Below, piece by piece: positions 42,168-50,885 of a DNA stretch of 64,000 nt. This DNA comes from Pseudomonas sp. JQ170C (lineage in GTDB: Bacteria > Pseudomonadota > Gammaproteobacteria > Pseudomonadales > Pseudomonadaceae): contig NZ_CP141608.1 of the NCBI RefSeq assembly GCF_035581345.1, positions 310,001 to 374,000 on the forward strand, in the 5' to 3' direction. The notes below the pieces were generated by a model that saw only the letters and a program-made list of their open reading frames with translations, did not search any database and was not told the DNA's origin. Every line of letters begins with the position of its first letter. Position 1 is the first letter of the stretch. The translations under genes were made by a program, and so were the position numbers.

Positions 42168-43697
42168 TCAGACGAGAATCGAGGTGCCCGTCATTTCTGC
42201 AGGCTTTTCCAGGCCCAGCAGCTTGAGCATGGTCGGCGCCACGTCCGCCAGTACGCCGCCTTCGCGCACCGTGAGGTTGCGCTTGCCGACATAGATGAAC
42301 GGTACCGGCTCAGTGGTGTGCGCGGTGTGCGCCTGGCCGGTGCATTCGTCTTCCATCTGCTCGACGTTGCCGTGGTCGGCGGTGATCAGCGCTTCGCCGC
42401 CCACCTTGTCCAGGGCTTCGACGATGCGGCCGACACACAGGTCCAGGGCTTCGACCGCCTTGACCGCTGCTTCAAACACGCCGCTGTGACCGACCATGTC
42501 GCCGTTGGCGTAGTTGACCACGATCACGTCGTAGCGCTGCTGCTCGATGGCTTCGACGATGCGGTCGGTGACTTCCGGCGCGCTCATCTCCGGCTGCAGG
42601 TCATAGGTGGCGACCTTCGGCGACGGGATCAGGATGCGCTCTTCGCCTTCAAACGGCTCTTCGCGGCCGCCGGAGAAGAAGAACGTCACGTGGGCGTACT
42701 TCTCGGTTTCGGCGATGCGCAGCTGGGTCTTGCCGTTTTTTGCCAGGTATTCGCCGAGCACGTTGTTCAGGCTGCCCGGGGCGAACGCGGCCGGGGCCGG
42801 GATCTTCGCCGAGTACTGGGTCAGGCCGATGTAGGCGGCCAGCTTGGGCAGGCGTGCGCGCGGGAATTCATTGAAGTCGGCTTCGACGAACACGCGCGAC
42901 AGCTCGCGGGCACGGTCCGCGCGGAAGTTCATGAAGATCACCGCGTCGCCGTCTTCGACCTTGACGGCTTCGCCGATGCGCGTGGCCTTGACGAATTCGT
43001 CGCTCTCGCCACGGGTGTAGGCAGCTTCCAGGCCGGCAACAGCGGAGTCGGCGGTGTATTCGGCAGCGCTGTCGACGATCAGATTGTAGGCGGTGGAGAC
43101 ACGGTCCCAGCGGTTGTCGCGGTCCATGGCGTAGTAACGGCCGATGAGGCTGGCGATGCGGCCCTTGCCCAGCTTGGCGAAGGTAGCGTCGAGCAGCTCG
43201 ATCGAGGATTGCGCGCTTTTTGGCGGGGTGTCTCGACCGTCCAGGAAGGCGTGCAGGTAGATCTTCTCGGCGCCACGCTGTGCGGCCAGTTCGGCCATGG
43301 CGATCAGGTGATCCTGGTGGCTATGCACGCCGCCGTCGGAGAGCAGACCGAGGATGTGCACTGCCTTGCCGGCGCCCACGGCCTTGTCGACCGCGCCGCA
43401 GAGCACGGCGTTCTCGAAGAACTCGCCGTCCTTGATGGCCTTGGTCACCCGGGTGAAGTCCTGGTACACCACGCGGCCGGCGCCGAGGTTCATGTGGCCG
43501 ACTTCGGAGTTGCCCATTTGCCCGTCAGGCAGGCCGACGTCCATGCCGGAGCCGGAGATCAAGCCGTGCGGCTGGGTGGCGCGCAGGCGATCGTAGACTG
43601 GCGTGTTGGCCGAATAGATGGCGTTGTAGTCAGGGCTTTCGCTGTGACCGAAACCATCCAGGATGATCAGGACCAAGGGTTTTGGCGTGCTCGTCAT
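42168..43697 (-). CDS. gpmI: 2,3-bisphosphoglycerate-independent phosphoglycerate mutase GpmI
   Basis: This 509-residue enzyme interconverts 3- and 2-phosphoglycerate using two Mn ions. [18 protein letters not shown] starts the metalloenzyme domain; the phospho-Ser is in [15 protein letters not shown] (about 60-74); late metal ligands are in [10 protein letters not shown] and [13 protein letters not shown] 43697 ([11 protein letters not shown]) is chosen over GTG 43706 because it matches the usual start. Confidence 0.96.
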   Translation of the reverse strand: MTSTPKPLVLIILDGFGHSESPDYNAIYSANTPVYDRLRATQPHGLISGSGMDVGLPDGQMGNSEVGHMNLGAGRVVYQDFTRVTKAIKDGEFFENAVLCGAVDKAVGAGKAVHILGLLSDGGVHSHQDHLIAMAELAAQRGAEKIYLHAFLDGRDTPPKSAQSSIELLDATFAKLGKGRIASLIGRYYAMDRDNRWDRVSTAYNLIVDSAAEYTADSAVAGLEAAYTRGESDEFVKATRIGEAVKVEDGDAVIFMNFRADRARELSRVFVEADFNEFPRARLPKLAAYIGLTQYSAKIPAPAAFAPGSLNNVLGEYLAKNGKTQLRIAETEKYAHVTFFFSGGREEPFEGEERILIPSPKVATYDLQPEMSAPEVTDRIVEAIEQQRYDVIVVNYANGDMVGHSGVFEAAVKAVEALDLCVGRIVEALDKVGGEALITADHGNVEQMEDECTGQAHTAHTTEPVPFIYVGKRNLTVREGGVLADVAPTMLKLLGLEKPAEMTGTSILV

Positions 43698-43850
43698 CAA
43701 TCCCACTCACGGTTGTTCAGATGATAAAGACACGCATTTTAGGGCAAATTGGTCATGAATGACGAATTAACCTTGTTTGGCGCCGGGCATTGGCCGACGG
43801 ACTGTAGCCGCTTGGCAGGATTTACTGCCAACGAGCCGGTCGGGCGGGCT

Positions 43851-43878
43851 TTGGCCGACCTTGGGTGCTGTGTATACT
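43851..43878 (+). promoter_or_regulatory. Sigma-70-like promoter for rhodanese-grxC-secB
   Basis: TTGGCC (43851-43856) and TATACT (43873-43878) are 16 bp apart, with TG one base upstream of the -10. The rhodanese start is 35 bp downstream. Confidence 0.55.
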
Positions 43879-43912
43879 GGCCAACATTTTTAATGGCCTG
43901 GAACACCTTCCG

Positions 43913-44326
43913 ATGGTTGCTCACCTGATTGAATTCGCAACAAAACACTATTTGCTGGTCGGTATTTTCATCGTTCTGTTGGTGCTGCTGATTATCCACG
44001 AAGCGCGCAAGGGCGGCCGCAGCCTGAGCACTGGCGAGCTGACCGCACTGGTCAACGCCGACAAAGGCCTGGTGATCGACATCCGTTCGACCAAGGACTA
44101 CTCGGCTGGCCACATCGTGGGTGCCCTGAACATCCCGCAGGACAAATTCGCCGCCCGCATGGGCGAGCTGGAAAAGCACAAGGCCAAGACCCTGATCGTG
44201 GTCGATTCCATGGGCCAGCACGCCGGCACCACTGCCCGTGAACTGCTCAAGGCCGGCTTCACCGCTGCCAAGCTGTCGGGTGGCGTGTCGAGCTGGAAGG
44301 CCGACAACCTGCCGTTGGTGAAGTGA
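43913..44326 (+). CDS. Membrane-anchored rhodanese-like protein
   Basis: This is a 137-residue protein with an N-terminal TM (about 13-31: YLLVGIFIVLLVLLIIHEA) and a rhodanese domain: LVIDIRSTKDYSAGHIVGALNIP and KLSGGVSSWK. The active-loop Cys position reads DSMGQHAGTT with no Cys, so classical sulfur transfer is doubtful. It is the YibN-type neighbour of grxC and secB. ATG 43913 fits the TM; the open frame from 43865 adds an unlikely extension. The grxC start follows by 1 bp. Confidence 0.85.
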   Translation: MVAHLIEFATKHYLLVGIFIVLLVLLIIHEARKGGRSLSTGELTALVNADKGLVIDIRSTKDYSAGHIVGALNIPQDKFAARMGELEKHKAKTLIVVDSMGQHAGTTARELLKAGFTAAKLSGGVSSWKADNLPLVK

Positions 44327-44327
44327 T

Positions 44328-44582
44328 ATGAGCGCCGTCATCGTCTACTCCAGCGATTACTGCCCCTACTGCTCGCGGGCCAAATACCTGCTCGAGAGCA
44401 AAGGCGTGGATTTCAAAGAGATCAAGGTCGATGGCAAGCCGCAGGTGCGTGCCGAGATGAGCCAGAAGGCCGGCCGCACTTCGGTGCCGCAGATCTGGAT
44501 CGGCAGTACCCACGTCGGCGGTTGCGACGACCTGTATGCCCTTGAGCGCGCCGGCAAGCTCGACGCGCTGCTCAAGGCTTGA
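44328..44582 (+). CDS. grxC: Glutaredoxin 3 (GrxC)
   Basis: This is an 84-residue dithiol glutaredoxin with active site C-P-Y-C at about 11-14 (SSDYCPYCSRAKYLL), the cis-Pro in TSVPQIWIG and the GGCDDL glutathione-binding turn. It reduces disulfides with glutathione in the cytoplasm. It lies between the rhodanese gene and secB, as in many Gammaproteobacteria. Confidence 0.96.
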   Translation: MSAVIVYSSDYCPYCSRAKYLLESKGVDFKEIKVDGKPQVRAEMSQKAGRTSVPQIWIGSTHVGGCDDLYALERAGKLDALLKA

Positions 44583-44622
44583 ACCAGAACCCCTATAAAG
44601 ACCCTGGAAAGAAGGATCTGTC

Positions 44623-45111
44623 ATGACTGATCAACAGAACAACGACGCCGCCGCAGCTGAAGACAACTCCCCACAGTTCTCCATGCAGCGCATCTATGTG
44701 CGCGACCTGTCGTTCGAGGCGCCGAAAAGCCCGGCCATCTTCCGTCAGCAGTGGGAGCCGAGCGTCGCGCTGGACCTGAACACCAAACAGAAAGGCCTGG
44801 AAGGTGACTTCCACGAAGTCGTGCTGACTCTGTCGGTGACCGTGAAGAACGGCGACGAAGTGGCCTTCATCGCTGAAGTGCAGCAAGCCGGTATCTTCCT
44901 GATCAAGAACCTGGACGCGGCTTCCATGAGCCACACCCTGGGTGCCTTCTGCCCGAACATCCTGTTCCCGTACGCGCGCGAAACCCTGGACAGCCTGGTA
45001 ACCCGCGGCTCGTTCCCGGCCCTGATGCTGTCGCCGGTCAACTTCGATGCCCTGTACGCCCAGGAAATGCAACGCATGCAGGAAGCAGGCGAAGCGCCTT
45101 CGCTGCAGTAA
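44623..45111 (+). CDS. secB: Protein-export chaperone SecB
   Basis: This is a 162-residue Sec[23 protein letters not shown] begins the family domain, and [21 protein letters not shown] is the diagnostic core. The tetrameric chaperone keeps preproteins unfolded and hands them to SecA. The acidic N-terminal tail and the start after GAAGGA are standard. A terminator follows at 45128-45157. Confidence 0.97.
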   Translation: MTDQQNNDAAAAEDNSPQFSMQRIYVRDLSFEAPKSPAIFRQQWEPSVALDLNTKQKGLEGDFHEVVLTLSVTVKNGDEVAFIAEVQQAGIFLIKNLDAASMSHTLGAFCPNILFPYARETLDSLVTRGSFPALMLSPVNFDALYAQEMQRMQEAGEAPSLQ

Positions 45112-45127
45112 GTTTTGCGATGCATTG

Positions 45128-45157
45128 AAAAAGCGCCCTGATGGGCGCTTTTTTTAT
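45128..45157 (+). terminator. Rho-independent terminator after secB
   Basis: AAAAAGCGCCC and GGGCGCTTTTTTT form an 11-bp stem with a TGAT loop and a T-tract. Confidence 0.9.
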
Positions 45158-45164
45158 CGCAGCT

Positions 45165-45189
45165 GTAGCAGCGGGCTTGCCCCGCGATC
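45165..45189. repeat. Single REP unit
   Basis: GTAGCAGCGGGCTTGCCCCGCGAT is a variant single copy reaching into the trmL stop codon on the minus strand (TGA at 45188-45190). Confidence 0.75.
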
Positions 45190-45643
45190 AGGCAAATCCC
45201 TGCTGACGCCAGGCCTCATACACCGTCACCGCCACCGTATTGGACAGGTTCAAGCTACGGCAGCCTTCCTTCATCGGCAGGCGCAGGCGCTGTTCGGCGG
45301 GCAGGCTGTCGAGCACGTCGGCAGGCAGCCCACGGCTTTCCGGGCCGAACAAAAAGGCATCGCCAGGCTGGAACGCCACTTCGTGGTAAGGGTGCGAAGC
45401 CTTGGTGGTGAAGGCGAACAGGCGCGGCTGGCCGAGGCTTTCCAGGCAGCTGGCAAGGTCGGCGTGACGCTTGAGCGGGGCATACTCGTGGTAGTCCAGC
45501 CCGGCACGACGCAGGCGTTTGTCGTCCAGCTCGAAGCCGATGGGCTCGATCAGGTGCAGGTGACAGCCGCTGTTGGCGCACAGCCTGATAATGTTGCCGG
45601 TATTCGGCGGAATCTCTGGTTGAAAGAGGATGACGTGAAACAT
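45188..45643 (-). CDS. trmL: tRNA (cytidine(34)-2'-O)-methyltransferase TrmL
   Basis: This is a 151-residue SPOUT methyltransferase: [28 protein letters not shown] at 7-34 and FGPESRGLP form the trefoil-knot AdoMet site, with the closing [13 protein letters not shown]. It methylates the wobble base of tRNA-Leu species. ATG 45643 has GGAG 7 bases upstream. Its start codon overlaps by two bases the start codon of the divergent small-protein gene (shared CATG), so the two cannot be initiated without touching each other. Confidence 0.95.
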   Translation of the reverse strand: MFHVILFQPEIPPNTGNIIRLCANSGCHLHLIEPIGFELDDKRLRRAGLDYHEYAPLKRHADLASCLESLGQPRLFAFTTKASHPYHEVAFQPGDAFLFGPESRGLPADVLDSLPAEQRLRLPMKEGCRSLNLSNTVAVTVYEAWRQQGFA

Positions 45644-46079
45644 GCACGGCTCCGAACATAAAGATGACGGGCATTCTACTCCTGAACCGGACCCGCGTTC
45701 GCAGCTCTGGCCGCGTGTGCTGTTTTCGCTGGCCATTGTGGGCATGCTGGTGGGGTTGATGATCGGTCGCCTGACCGCGCCTGAGCCCAGGGTGCTGGAG
45801 CAGCTTCAGGTAGTCGAGGGCGGGTTGGACCTGTGGTTCAACGAAGAGCCCAAGCTGCACGGCGAAGAAGTCGAAGGCACCCTGGCGCTGCTGTTCGATG
45901 CCCAGGGCAAGGCGGCGCGAGGCCAGCTGCAGCTGCAGGGCAAGCCTGTCAGCTGGCGGGTTCAGAAGAGTGACGGCGGGTTGCTGGTGACCCTGGTGGC
46001 GGCCCGTCCCCTGCACGGCGACTGGGCCGGTGCAGAGGACGATGGGCGCTGGCGGGTACAAGTGCGACTGCGCGAATAA
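45642..46079 (+). CDS. Small membrane-anchored protein of unknown function
   Basis: This is a 145-residue protein, family not recognised. A short polar N-terminus is followed by one TM (about 25-42: [19 protein letters not shown]) and a soluble part with a [21 protein letters not shown] segment ending in WRVQVRLRE. It is probably inner-membrane anchored with the C-terminus periplasmic. AGAGGA lies about 11 bases before the ATG, rather far. Its start overlaps the trmL start on the opposite strand. The frame is intact across its whole length and shows no antisense competitor. Confidence 0.75.
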   Translation: MHGSEHKDDGHSTPEPDPRSQLWPRVLFSLAIVGMLVGLMIGRLTAPEPRVLEQLQVVEGGLDLWFNEEPKLHGEEVEGTLALLFDAQGKAARGQLQLQGKPVSWRVQKSDGGLLVTLVAARPLHGDWAGAEDDGRWRVQVRLRE

Positions 46080-46258
46080 AAGAGGGGAATCCCCGGCCTG
46101 CCTGTACCAAGGTCCCCAAAACTGGAGTACTCATACTAATGCAGGGTGTGTGCCAGTTTTGTTGCAGTGCGCAAAATGGCGGGTTTGGCGGGGTTTGGCA
46201 GTCGCGGGCAGGGGATTAGTGCCTTGGGGCGGTGCATGGGGCACAGGTTCGGTGCAGT

Positions 46259-46304
46259 TTCGCGGGGCAAGCTCGCTCCTGTAGGAGCGGGCTTGCCCCG
46301 CGAC
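46259..46304. repeat. REP palindrome pair
   Basis: TTCGCGGGGCAAGCTCGCTCCT and GTAGGAGCGGGCTTGCCCCGCGA are arms of one palindrome between two convergent genes. The remainder of the gap (46080-46258) is purine/GC-rich with no gene. Confidence 0.85.
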
Positions 46305-46308
46305 CGCG

Positions 46309-47745
46309 TCAACCCTCGTCGTCGCCATCCTCGTCACTGCCATCGACCTTCATCCCCAACTCCTTGATCTTGCGCGTCAGGGTGTTGCGTCCCCAGCCCA
46401 GCAGCACGGCGGCATCGCGTCGGCGGCCGGCGGTGTGCTTGAGGGCGGTCTCGATCATGATCCGCTCAAAGCTCGGCACCGCGCTGTCGAGCAGGTTCGA
46501 CTGACCCCGCGACAGCGCCTGGTCAGCCCACTGGCGCAGCGCTTGCTCCCAGTTGGTGACCGGGGCGGCGTCCTGAGGCAGGTTCAGAAGCTCCGGCGGC
46601 AGGTCGCCGACGTGCACTTCCCGGCCTGAAGCCATCACGGTGATCCAGCGGCAGGTGTTTTCCAGCTGGCGTACGTTGCCGGGCCAGGGCAGGTTGCGCA
46701 TGTACTCTTCGGTCTCGGCCTTGAGCAGCTTGGGCTCTACCGCCAGCTCCTGGGCCGCACGGCCGAGGAAGTGCCGGGCCAGGGTCGGGATGTCTTCGCG
46801 ACGGTCGGCCAGGCGTGGAATATGGATGCGGATCACGTTCAGGCGGTGGAACAGGTCTTCACGAAACTTGCCGGCCTGCACCAGGGTTTCCAGGTTCTGG
46901 TGAGTCGCGGCGATGATGCGGACATCGACTTTTACCGGCACATGACCGCCCACCCGATAGAACTCGCCATCGGCCAGTACCCGCAGCAGGCGTGTCTGGG
47001 TGTCGGCGGGCATGTCGCCAATCTCGTCGAGGAACAGCGTACCGCCATCGGCCTGCTCGAAGCGGCCGCGCCGCAGATTGGCCGCGCCGGTGAACGCGCC
47101 TTTTTCGTGACCGAACAGCTCGGACTCCATCAGGTCCTTGGGAATGGCCGCCATGTTCAGCGCAATGAAGGGCGAGGCTGCGCGTGGGCTATGGCGGTGC
47201 AGGGCGTGGGCGACGAGCTCTTTGCCGGTACCCGATTCGCCATTGATCAACACGGTGATGTTGGAGTGGCTCAGGCGACCGATCGCGCGGAACACCTCCT
47301 GCATCGCCGGCGCTTCACCGATGATTTCCGGGGTGCGGGTCAAGGCCGGAGCTACATCGAGGCCTTGCTGTTCCTGGGCGTGCTGGTTGGCGCGCTTGAC
47401 CAGCGATACCGCTTCATCGACGTCGAATGGCTTGGGCAGGTACTCGAATGCGCCGCCCTGGTAGGAGGCCACTGCGCTGTCGAGGTCCGAATGAGCGGTC
47501 ATGATGATCACCGGCAGACGCGGGTGCTGCTCGCGGATCTGCGCCAGCAGGTCCAGGCCGCTGGCCCCGGGCATGCGGATGTCGGAGATGATCACGTCCG
47601 GCTGCTGGCGTGCCAGGCGGCTCATGACGCCGTCGGCGCTGTCGAAGCTCTGGGTGGTCATGCCTTCCTGTTGCAGGGCTTTTTCCAGGACCCAGCGGAT
47701 GGAGCGGTCATCGTCGACGATCCAGACGGTTTCACTACGGCTCAT
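46309..47745 (-). CDS. ntrC: Nitrogen regulator NtrC (GlnG)
   Basis: NtrC is a 478-residue sigma-54 activator. The receiver has its phospho-acceptor Asp in IISDIRMPG (about 54). The AAA+ domain (about 140-375) carries GESGTGKE (Walker A), GAFTGA (sigma-54 contact) and [11 protein letters not shown] (Walker B). The Fis-type helix-turn-helix closes at about 440-478 ([20 protein letters not shown]). Phosphorylated by NtrB under nitrogen limitation, it activates glnA and other promoters. Its start overlaps ntrB by 4 bp. Confidence 0.97.
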   Translation of the reverse strand: MSRSETVWIVDDDRSIRWVLEKALQQEGMTTQSFDSADGVMSRLARQQPDVIISDIRMPGASGLDLLAQIREQHPRLPVIIMTAHSDLDSAVASYQGGAFEYLPKPFDVDEAVSLVKRANQHAQEQQGLDVAPALTRTPEIIGEAPAMQEVFRAIGRLSHSNITVLINGESGTGKELVAHALHRHSPRAASPFIALNMAAIPKDLMESELFGHEKGAFTGAANLRRGRFEQADGGTLFLDEIGDMPADTQTRLLRVLADGEFYRVGGHVPVKVDVRIIAATHQNLETLVQAGKFREDLFHRLNVIRIHIPRLADRREDIPTLARHFLGRAAQELAVEPKLLKAETEEYMRNLPWPGNVRQLENTCRWITVMASGREVHVGDLPPELLNLPQDAAPVTNWEQALRQWADQALSRGQSNLLDSAVPSFERIMIETALKHTAGRRRDAAVLLGWGRNTLTRKIKELGMKVDGSDEDGDDEG

Positions 47746-48827
47746 GAGGCGGAGGCTCCTTGTTCCAGCGGCAGGAAGATCGAGAAGGTGGTGTGGCCAG
47801 GATGGCTGTCACACTCGATCAGGCCCTGGTGCTGGCTGATGATGTTCTGGGTGATGGCCAGGCCCAGCCCGGTACCGTCCGGACGGCCGCTGACCATGGG
47901 GTAGAAGATGGTTTCCTGCAGCTCGGCGGGGATGCCCGGGCCGTTGTCGATGATTTCGACCTTGGCCACCAGGCGATGGCGGGTGTGGCCGATGGTGAAC
48001 TGGCGCATTGCGCGGGTACGCAGGCTGATACGCCCCAGGCGCAGCTCATTCTGGCCGCTGACCGCCTGCATGGCATTGCGCACGATATTGAGCACCGCCT
48101 GGATCATCTGTTCGCGGTCGATCAGCACGTCCGGCAGGCTTGGGTCGTAGTCGCGCGCCAGGGTAATACCGCCCTGGCTCTCGGCCTCTACCAGGCTGCA
48201 GACCCGCTCGAGCACTTCGTGGATGTTGGTCATCGCCAGCGACGGCAGCTTGTTCGAGCCCAGCATGCGATCGACCAGGTTACGCAGGCGGTCGGCCTCC
48301 TCGATGATCACGTTGGTGTAATCCTTCAGGCCTTCCTCAGGCAGTTCCCGGGACAGCAACTGCGCCGCGCCGCGAATGCCGCCCAGCGGGTTCTTGATTT
48401 CATGCGCCAGGCCGCGCACCAGCATCTTGGTGGTTTCCTGCTTGGACAGCTGGGCTTCTTCCTTGGTGATGCGCAGCAAGCGATCACGGGGGTGGACCTC
48501 CAGCAACAGCAGGGTCTGGCCTTTGCTCAGGATGGGCGTTACCGCGTAGTCGACGGTCTGGGTCTGGCCGGTCAGGGACGTCAGTTGGGCTTCGCGCTTG
48601 GTGAAGGGGTGCGCGTGTTCCACCGCCTGGCGCAAGGAGTTGAGGGCCTCAGGGGATTCGGTAAACAACTCGCTGATGAATTGCCCATGGCTGCGCTGGC
48701 CGCTGATGGCCAGGAGCATTTCCGCTGCCGGGTTCATGTACTCAAGACGCAGATCGGCATTGAGCAGGATGGTGGCAGTGGTCAGGTTGTCCAGTAGCAG
48801 TCGGTGCAGGGCATCGCTGATGGTCAT
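47742..48827 (-). CDS. ntrB: Nitrogen-sensing histidine kinase NtrB (GlnL)
   Basis: This is a 361-residue cytoplasmic kinase/phosphatase: PAS domain (about 15-120), HisKA with the phosphorylated His in LAHEIKNPLGGIRGAA (about 140), and an HATPase with DNGPGIP and GTGLGLAI. It controls NtrC together with PII. ATG 48827 (MTISDALHRLLLDN) begins the PAS part; the longer frame upstream is not family-like. The ntrC start overlaps its stop. Confidence 0.96.
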   Translation of the reverse strand: MTISDALHRLLLDNLTTATILLNADLRLEYMNPAAEMLLAISGQRSHGQFISELFTESPEALNSLRQAVEHAHPFTKREAQLTSLTGQTQTVDYAVTPILSKGQTLLLLEVHPRDRLLRITKEEAQLSKQETTKMLVRGLAHEIKNPLGGIRGAAQLLSRELPEEGLKDYTNVIIEEADRLRNLVDRMLGSNKLPSLAMTNIHEVLERVCSLVEAESQGGITLARDYDPSLPDVLIDREQMIQAVLNIVRNAMQAVSGQNELRLGRISLRTRAMRQFTIGHTRHRLVAKVEIIDNGPGIPAELQETIFYPMVSGRPDGTGLGLAITQNIISQHQGLIECDSHPGHTTFSIFLPLEQGASAS

Positions 48828-48874
48828 GGGGCGTCGGTGACCTCTTTTGGTGATCTGCGGTGACAAAGGAAAAT

Positions 48875-48889
48875 GCAAAAATTAAACCA
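48875..48889 (-). promoter_or_regulatory. Possible sigma-54 promoter for ntrBC
   Basis: Read leftward, TGGTTTAATTTTTGC has GG at -24 and GC at -12 with the required spacing, 48 bases before the ntrB ATG. The -24 element deviates from TGGCAC, so confidence is limited. Confidence 0.35.
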
Positions 48890-49040
48890 AAGCTCCGAAA
48901 AGAAGCGTAATCCCCTGAAATGGGGCCATCGCTGCGCAGGAAATCCCTGATTTAACTGTTGTTGGCAGAAAATTGAACCAAATTGGGCTGTTTCCGGGTT
49001 TGGGACATTCGCTTATGCACCACTATAGAGCACTGTGGTT

Positions 49041-49084
49041 TTCGCGGGGCAAGCTGCCCATGTAGGTGCGGGCTCGCCCCGCGA
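49041..49084. repeat. Degenerate REP pair
   Basis: Arms TTCGCGGGGCAAGCTGCCCA and GTAGGTGCGGGCTCGCCCCGCGA carry several substitutions relative to the other copies. Confidence 0.7.
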
Positions 49085-49098
49085 CGGGTTTGCAAGGC

Positions 49099-49128
49099 AA
49101 AAAAAAGGCCTCCCAATGGGAGGCCTCT
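49099..49128 (-). terminator. Terminator after glnA
   Basis: Read leftward, AGGCCTCCC-ATT-GGGAGGCCT forms a 9-bp stem followed by eight T residues. Confidence 0.88.
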
Positions 49129-49146
49129 TCACGTCACGTCACTGAA

Positions 49147-50553
49147 TCAGCAGCTGTAGTACAGCTCGTATTCCAGTGGGTGTACGAAGGTACGGACCTT
49201 GATTTCTTCTTCGCTCTTCAGCTCGATGAAGGCATCGATGAAGTCGTCGGAGAACACGCCGCCCTTGGTCAGGAACGCACGGCCCTTGTCCAGCTCTTCC
49301 AGGGCTTCTTTCAGGCTACCGCAAACCTGTGGGATGTCCTTGGCCTCTTCAGGCGGCAGGTCGTACAGGTTCTTGTCGGCGGCATCGCCTGGGTGGATCT
49401 TGTTCTGGATACCGTCCAGGCCGGCCATCAGCAGCGCAGCGAAGGCCAGGTACGGGTTGGCCGATGGGTCCGGGAAGCGCGCTTCGATACGGCGGGCTTT
49501 CGGGCTGGAAACGTACGGGATACGGATCGAAGCGGAACGGTTGCGAGCCGAGTAGGCCAGCATGACCGGAGCCTCGAAGCCTGGAACCAGACGCTTGTAG
49601 GAGTTGGTCGAAGGGTTGGTGAAACCGTTCAGAGCCTTACCGTGCTTGATGATGCCGCCGATGAAGTACAGGGCGGTATCGGACAGGCCGGCATAGCCTT
49701 CGCCTGCGAAGGTGTTCTTGCCTTCTTTCCAGATGGACATGTGAACGTGCATGCCCGAGCCGTTGTCGCCGTACAGCGGCTTCGGCATGAAGGTGGCGGT
49801 GCGGCCGTAGGCATCGGCAACGTTGTGCACGACGTATTTCAGGGCCTGTACTTCGTCAGCCTTCTTCACCAGGGTGTTGAACTTGACGCCGATTTCGTTC
49901 TGGCCGGCAGTCGCCACTTCGTGGTGGTGAACTTCGACGGTCTGACCCATTTCTTCCAGTGCGTTGCACATGGCAGTACGGATTTCGTGGTCGTGGTCGA
50001 ACGGCGGAACCGGGAAGTAGCCACCTTTCACGCCTGGACGGTGGCCTTTGTTGCCGCCTTCGACGTCCTGGTCGGACATCCACGAGCCTTGCTCGGAGAA
50101 GATCTTGAACATCGAGCCGGAGATGTCGGACTTGAACTTCACTTCGTCGAAGATGAAGAACTCAGGCTCTGGACCGGCGAATACGGTGTCACCGATGCCG
50201 GTGCTCTTGAGGTATTCCTCGGCGCGCTTGGCGATCGCGCGCGGGTCACGGTCGTAACCCTGCATGCTCGAAGGATCGACGATGTCACAGGTCAGGATCA
50301 GGGTCGGCTCTTCGGTGAACGGGTCCAGCACGGCGGTGTCGTCGACCGGCATCAGGATCATGTCCGAAGCCTCGATGCCTTTCCAGCCAGCGATGGAGGA
50401 ACCGTCGAACATCTTGCCGACTTCGAAGAAGTCTTCGTCCAGCGCATCACGGGCCGGCATGGTCACGTGGTGCTGTACGCCCTTGGTGTCAGTGAAGCGC
50501 AGATCAATCCATTTAACGTCATGATCTTTGATGAGTTGAACCGACTTCGACAT
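49147..50553 (-). CDS. glnA: Glutamine synthetase type I GlnA
   Basis: This 468-residue enzyme makes glutamine from glutamate, ammonia and [19 protein letters not shown] (written [18 protein letters not shown] here), [10 protein letters not shown] and the adenylylation region near the C-terminus ([14 protein letters not shown], whose Tyr is the modification site) are present. The start ATG 50553 ([12 protein letters not shown]) has GGAGG 7 bases upstream; the frame beyond to 50646 is not coding. It is transcribed from a sigma-54 promoter about 100 bp upstream. Confidence 0.97.
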   Translation of the reverse strand: MSKSVQLIKDHDVKWIDLRFTDTKGVQHHVTMPARDALDEDFFEVGKMFDGSSIAGWKGIEASDMILMPVDDTAVLDPFTEEPTLILTCDIVDPSSMQGYDRDPRAIAKRAEEYLKSTGIGDTVFAGPEPEFFIFDEVKFKSDISGSMFKIFSEQGSWMSDQDVEGGNKGHRPGVKGGYFPVPPFDHDHEIRTAMCNALEEMGQTVEVHHHEVATAGQNEIGVKFNTLVKKADEVQALKYVVHNVADAYGRTATFMPKPLYGDNGSGMHVHMSIWKEGKNTFAGEGYAGLSDTALYFIGGIIKHGKALNGFTNPSTNSYKRLVPGFEAPVMLAYSARNRSASIRIPYVSSPKARRIEARFPDPSANPYLAFAALLMAGLDGIQNKIHPGDAADKNLYDLPPEEAKDIPQVCGSLKEALEELDKGRAFLTKGGVFSDDFIDAFIELKSEEEIKVRTFVHPLEYELYYSC

Positions 50554-50652
50554 AGTGTCCTCCGGGGTGGGGTAGAGCTTGCCTGTGCAGCCCTTGAATT
50601 TGGGTGATGCCGGGCGCGAATAGTCGGCCAAGGCAACCTGCCTCACAAGGGA

Positions 50653-50667
50653 GCAAATTGCATGCCA
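50653..50667 (-). promoter_or_regulatory. Sigma-54 promoter of glnA
   Basis: Read leftward, TGGCATGCAATTTGC matches TGGCAC-N5-TTGC with only one change (T for C). The NtrC site lies about 105 bp upstream, the normal enhancer distance. Confidence 0.85.
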
Positions 50668-50772
50668 GTGCCCCGGTTTGGAATTTTTGCCCCATTCTTA
50701 CGCGTTTCAGGGGTGATGAGCCGAAATGTCAGGCAATTCATGCACCCTTAGGGGGCGCAAACGAGGTCGAAA

Positions 50773-50787
50773 GCACCATATTGGTGC
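50773..50787. promoter_or_regulatory. NtrC enhancer site
   Basis: GCACCATATTGGTGC is a perfect inverted repeat matching the NtrC consensus GCACCA-N3-TGGTGC. It faces the glnA sigma-54 promoter. Confidence 0.85.
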
Positions 50788-50814
50788 ATCGTAAACCTTC
50801 TGTAGATTAATTGG

Positions 50815-50842
50815 TTAAACCTTGAGCAATTTCCGCTATAAT
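50815..50842 (+). promoter_or_regulatory. Sigma-70-like promoter of thiI
   Basis: TATAAT (50837-50842) is a consensus -10; TTAAAC (50815-50820) lies 16 bp upstream as a weak -35. It is 44 bases before the thiI ATG. Confidence 0.55.
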
Positions 50843-50885
50843 CCGCGCCCCACTTTTTTAGTCGGCATCGCGCGCGCTGTTTTCA

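Larger units (their letters stand above)
48828..49146. other. Gap between glnA and ntrB
   Basis: This 319-bp stretch holds no convincing ORF on either strand. It contains a REP variant (49041-49084), the glnA terminator and a sigma-54-like box. A small DUF4124 gene sits here in some pseudomonads, as I recall; none is visible here. Confidence 0.65.
50554..50885. other. Divergent gap glnA/thiI
   Basis: This 332-bp region without a gene holds the glnA sigma-54 promoter (50653-50667), an NtrC-type palindrome (50773-50787) and the thiI promoter region. A weaker NtrC-like element (50741-50759) is noted separately. Confidence 0.8.

Noticed and set aside
46080..46258. Possible sRNA or small gene in the gap before ntrC
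   Set aside because: No promoter, terminator or ORF with a ribosome binding site; only G-rich runs.
50741..50759. Second NtrC-like site near glnA
   Set aside because: TGCACCCTTAGGGGGCGCA has half-sites spaced two bases too far and mismatched; too weak to list.
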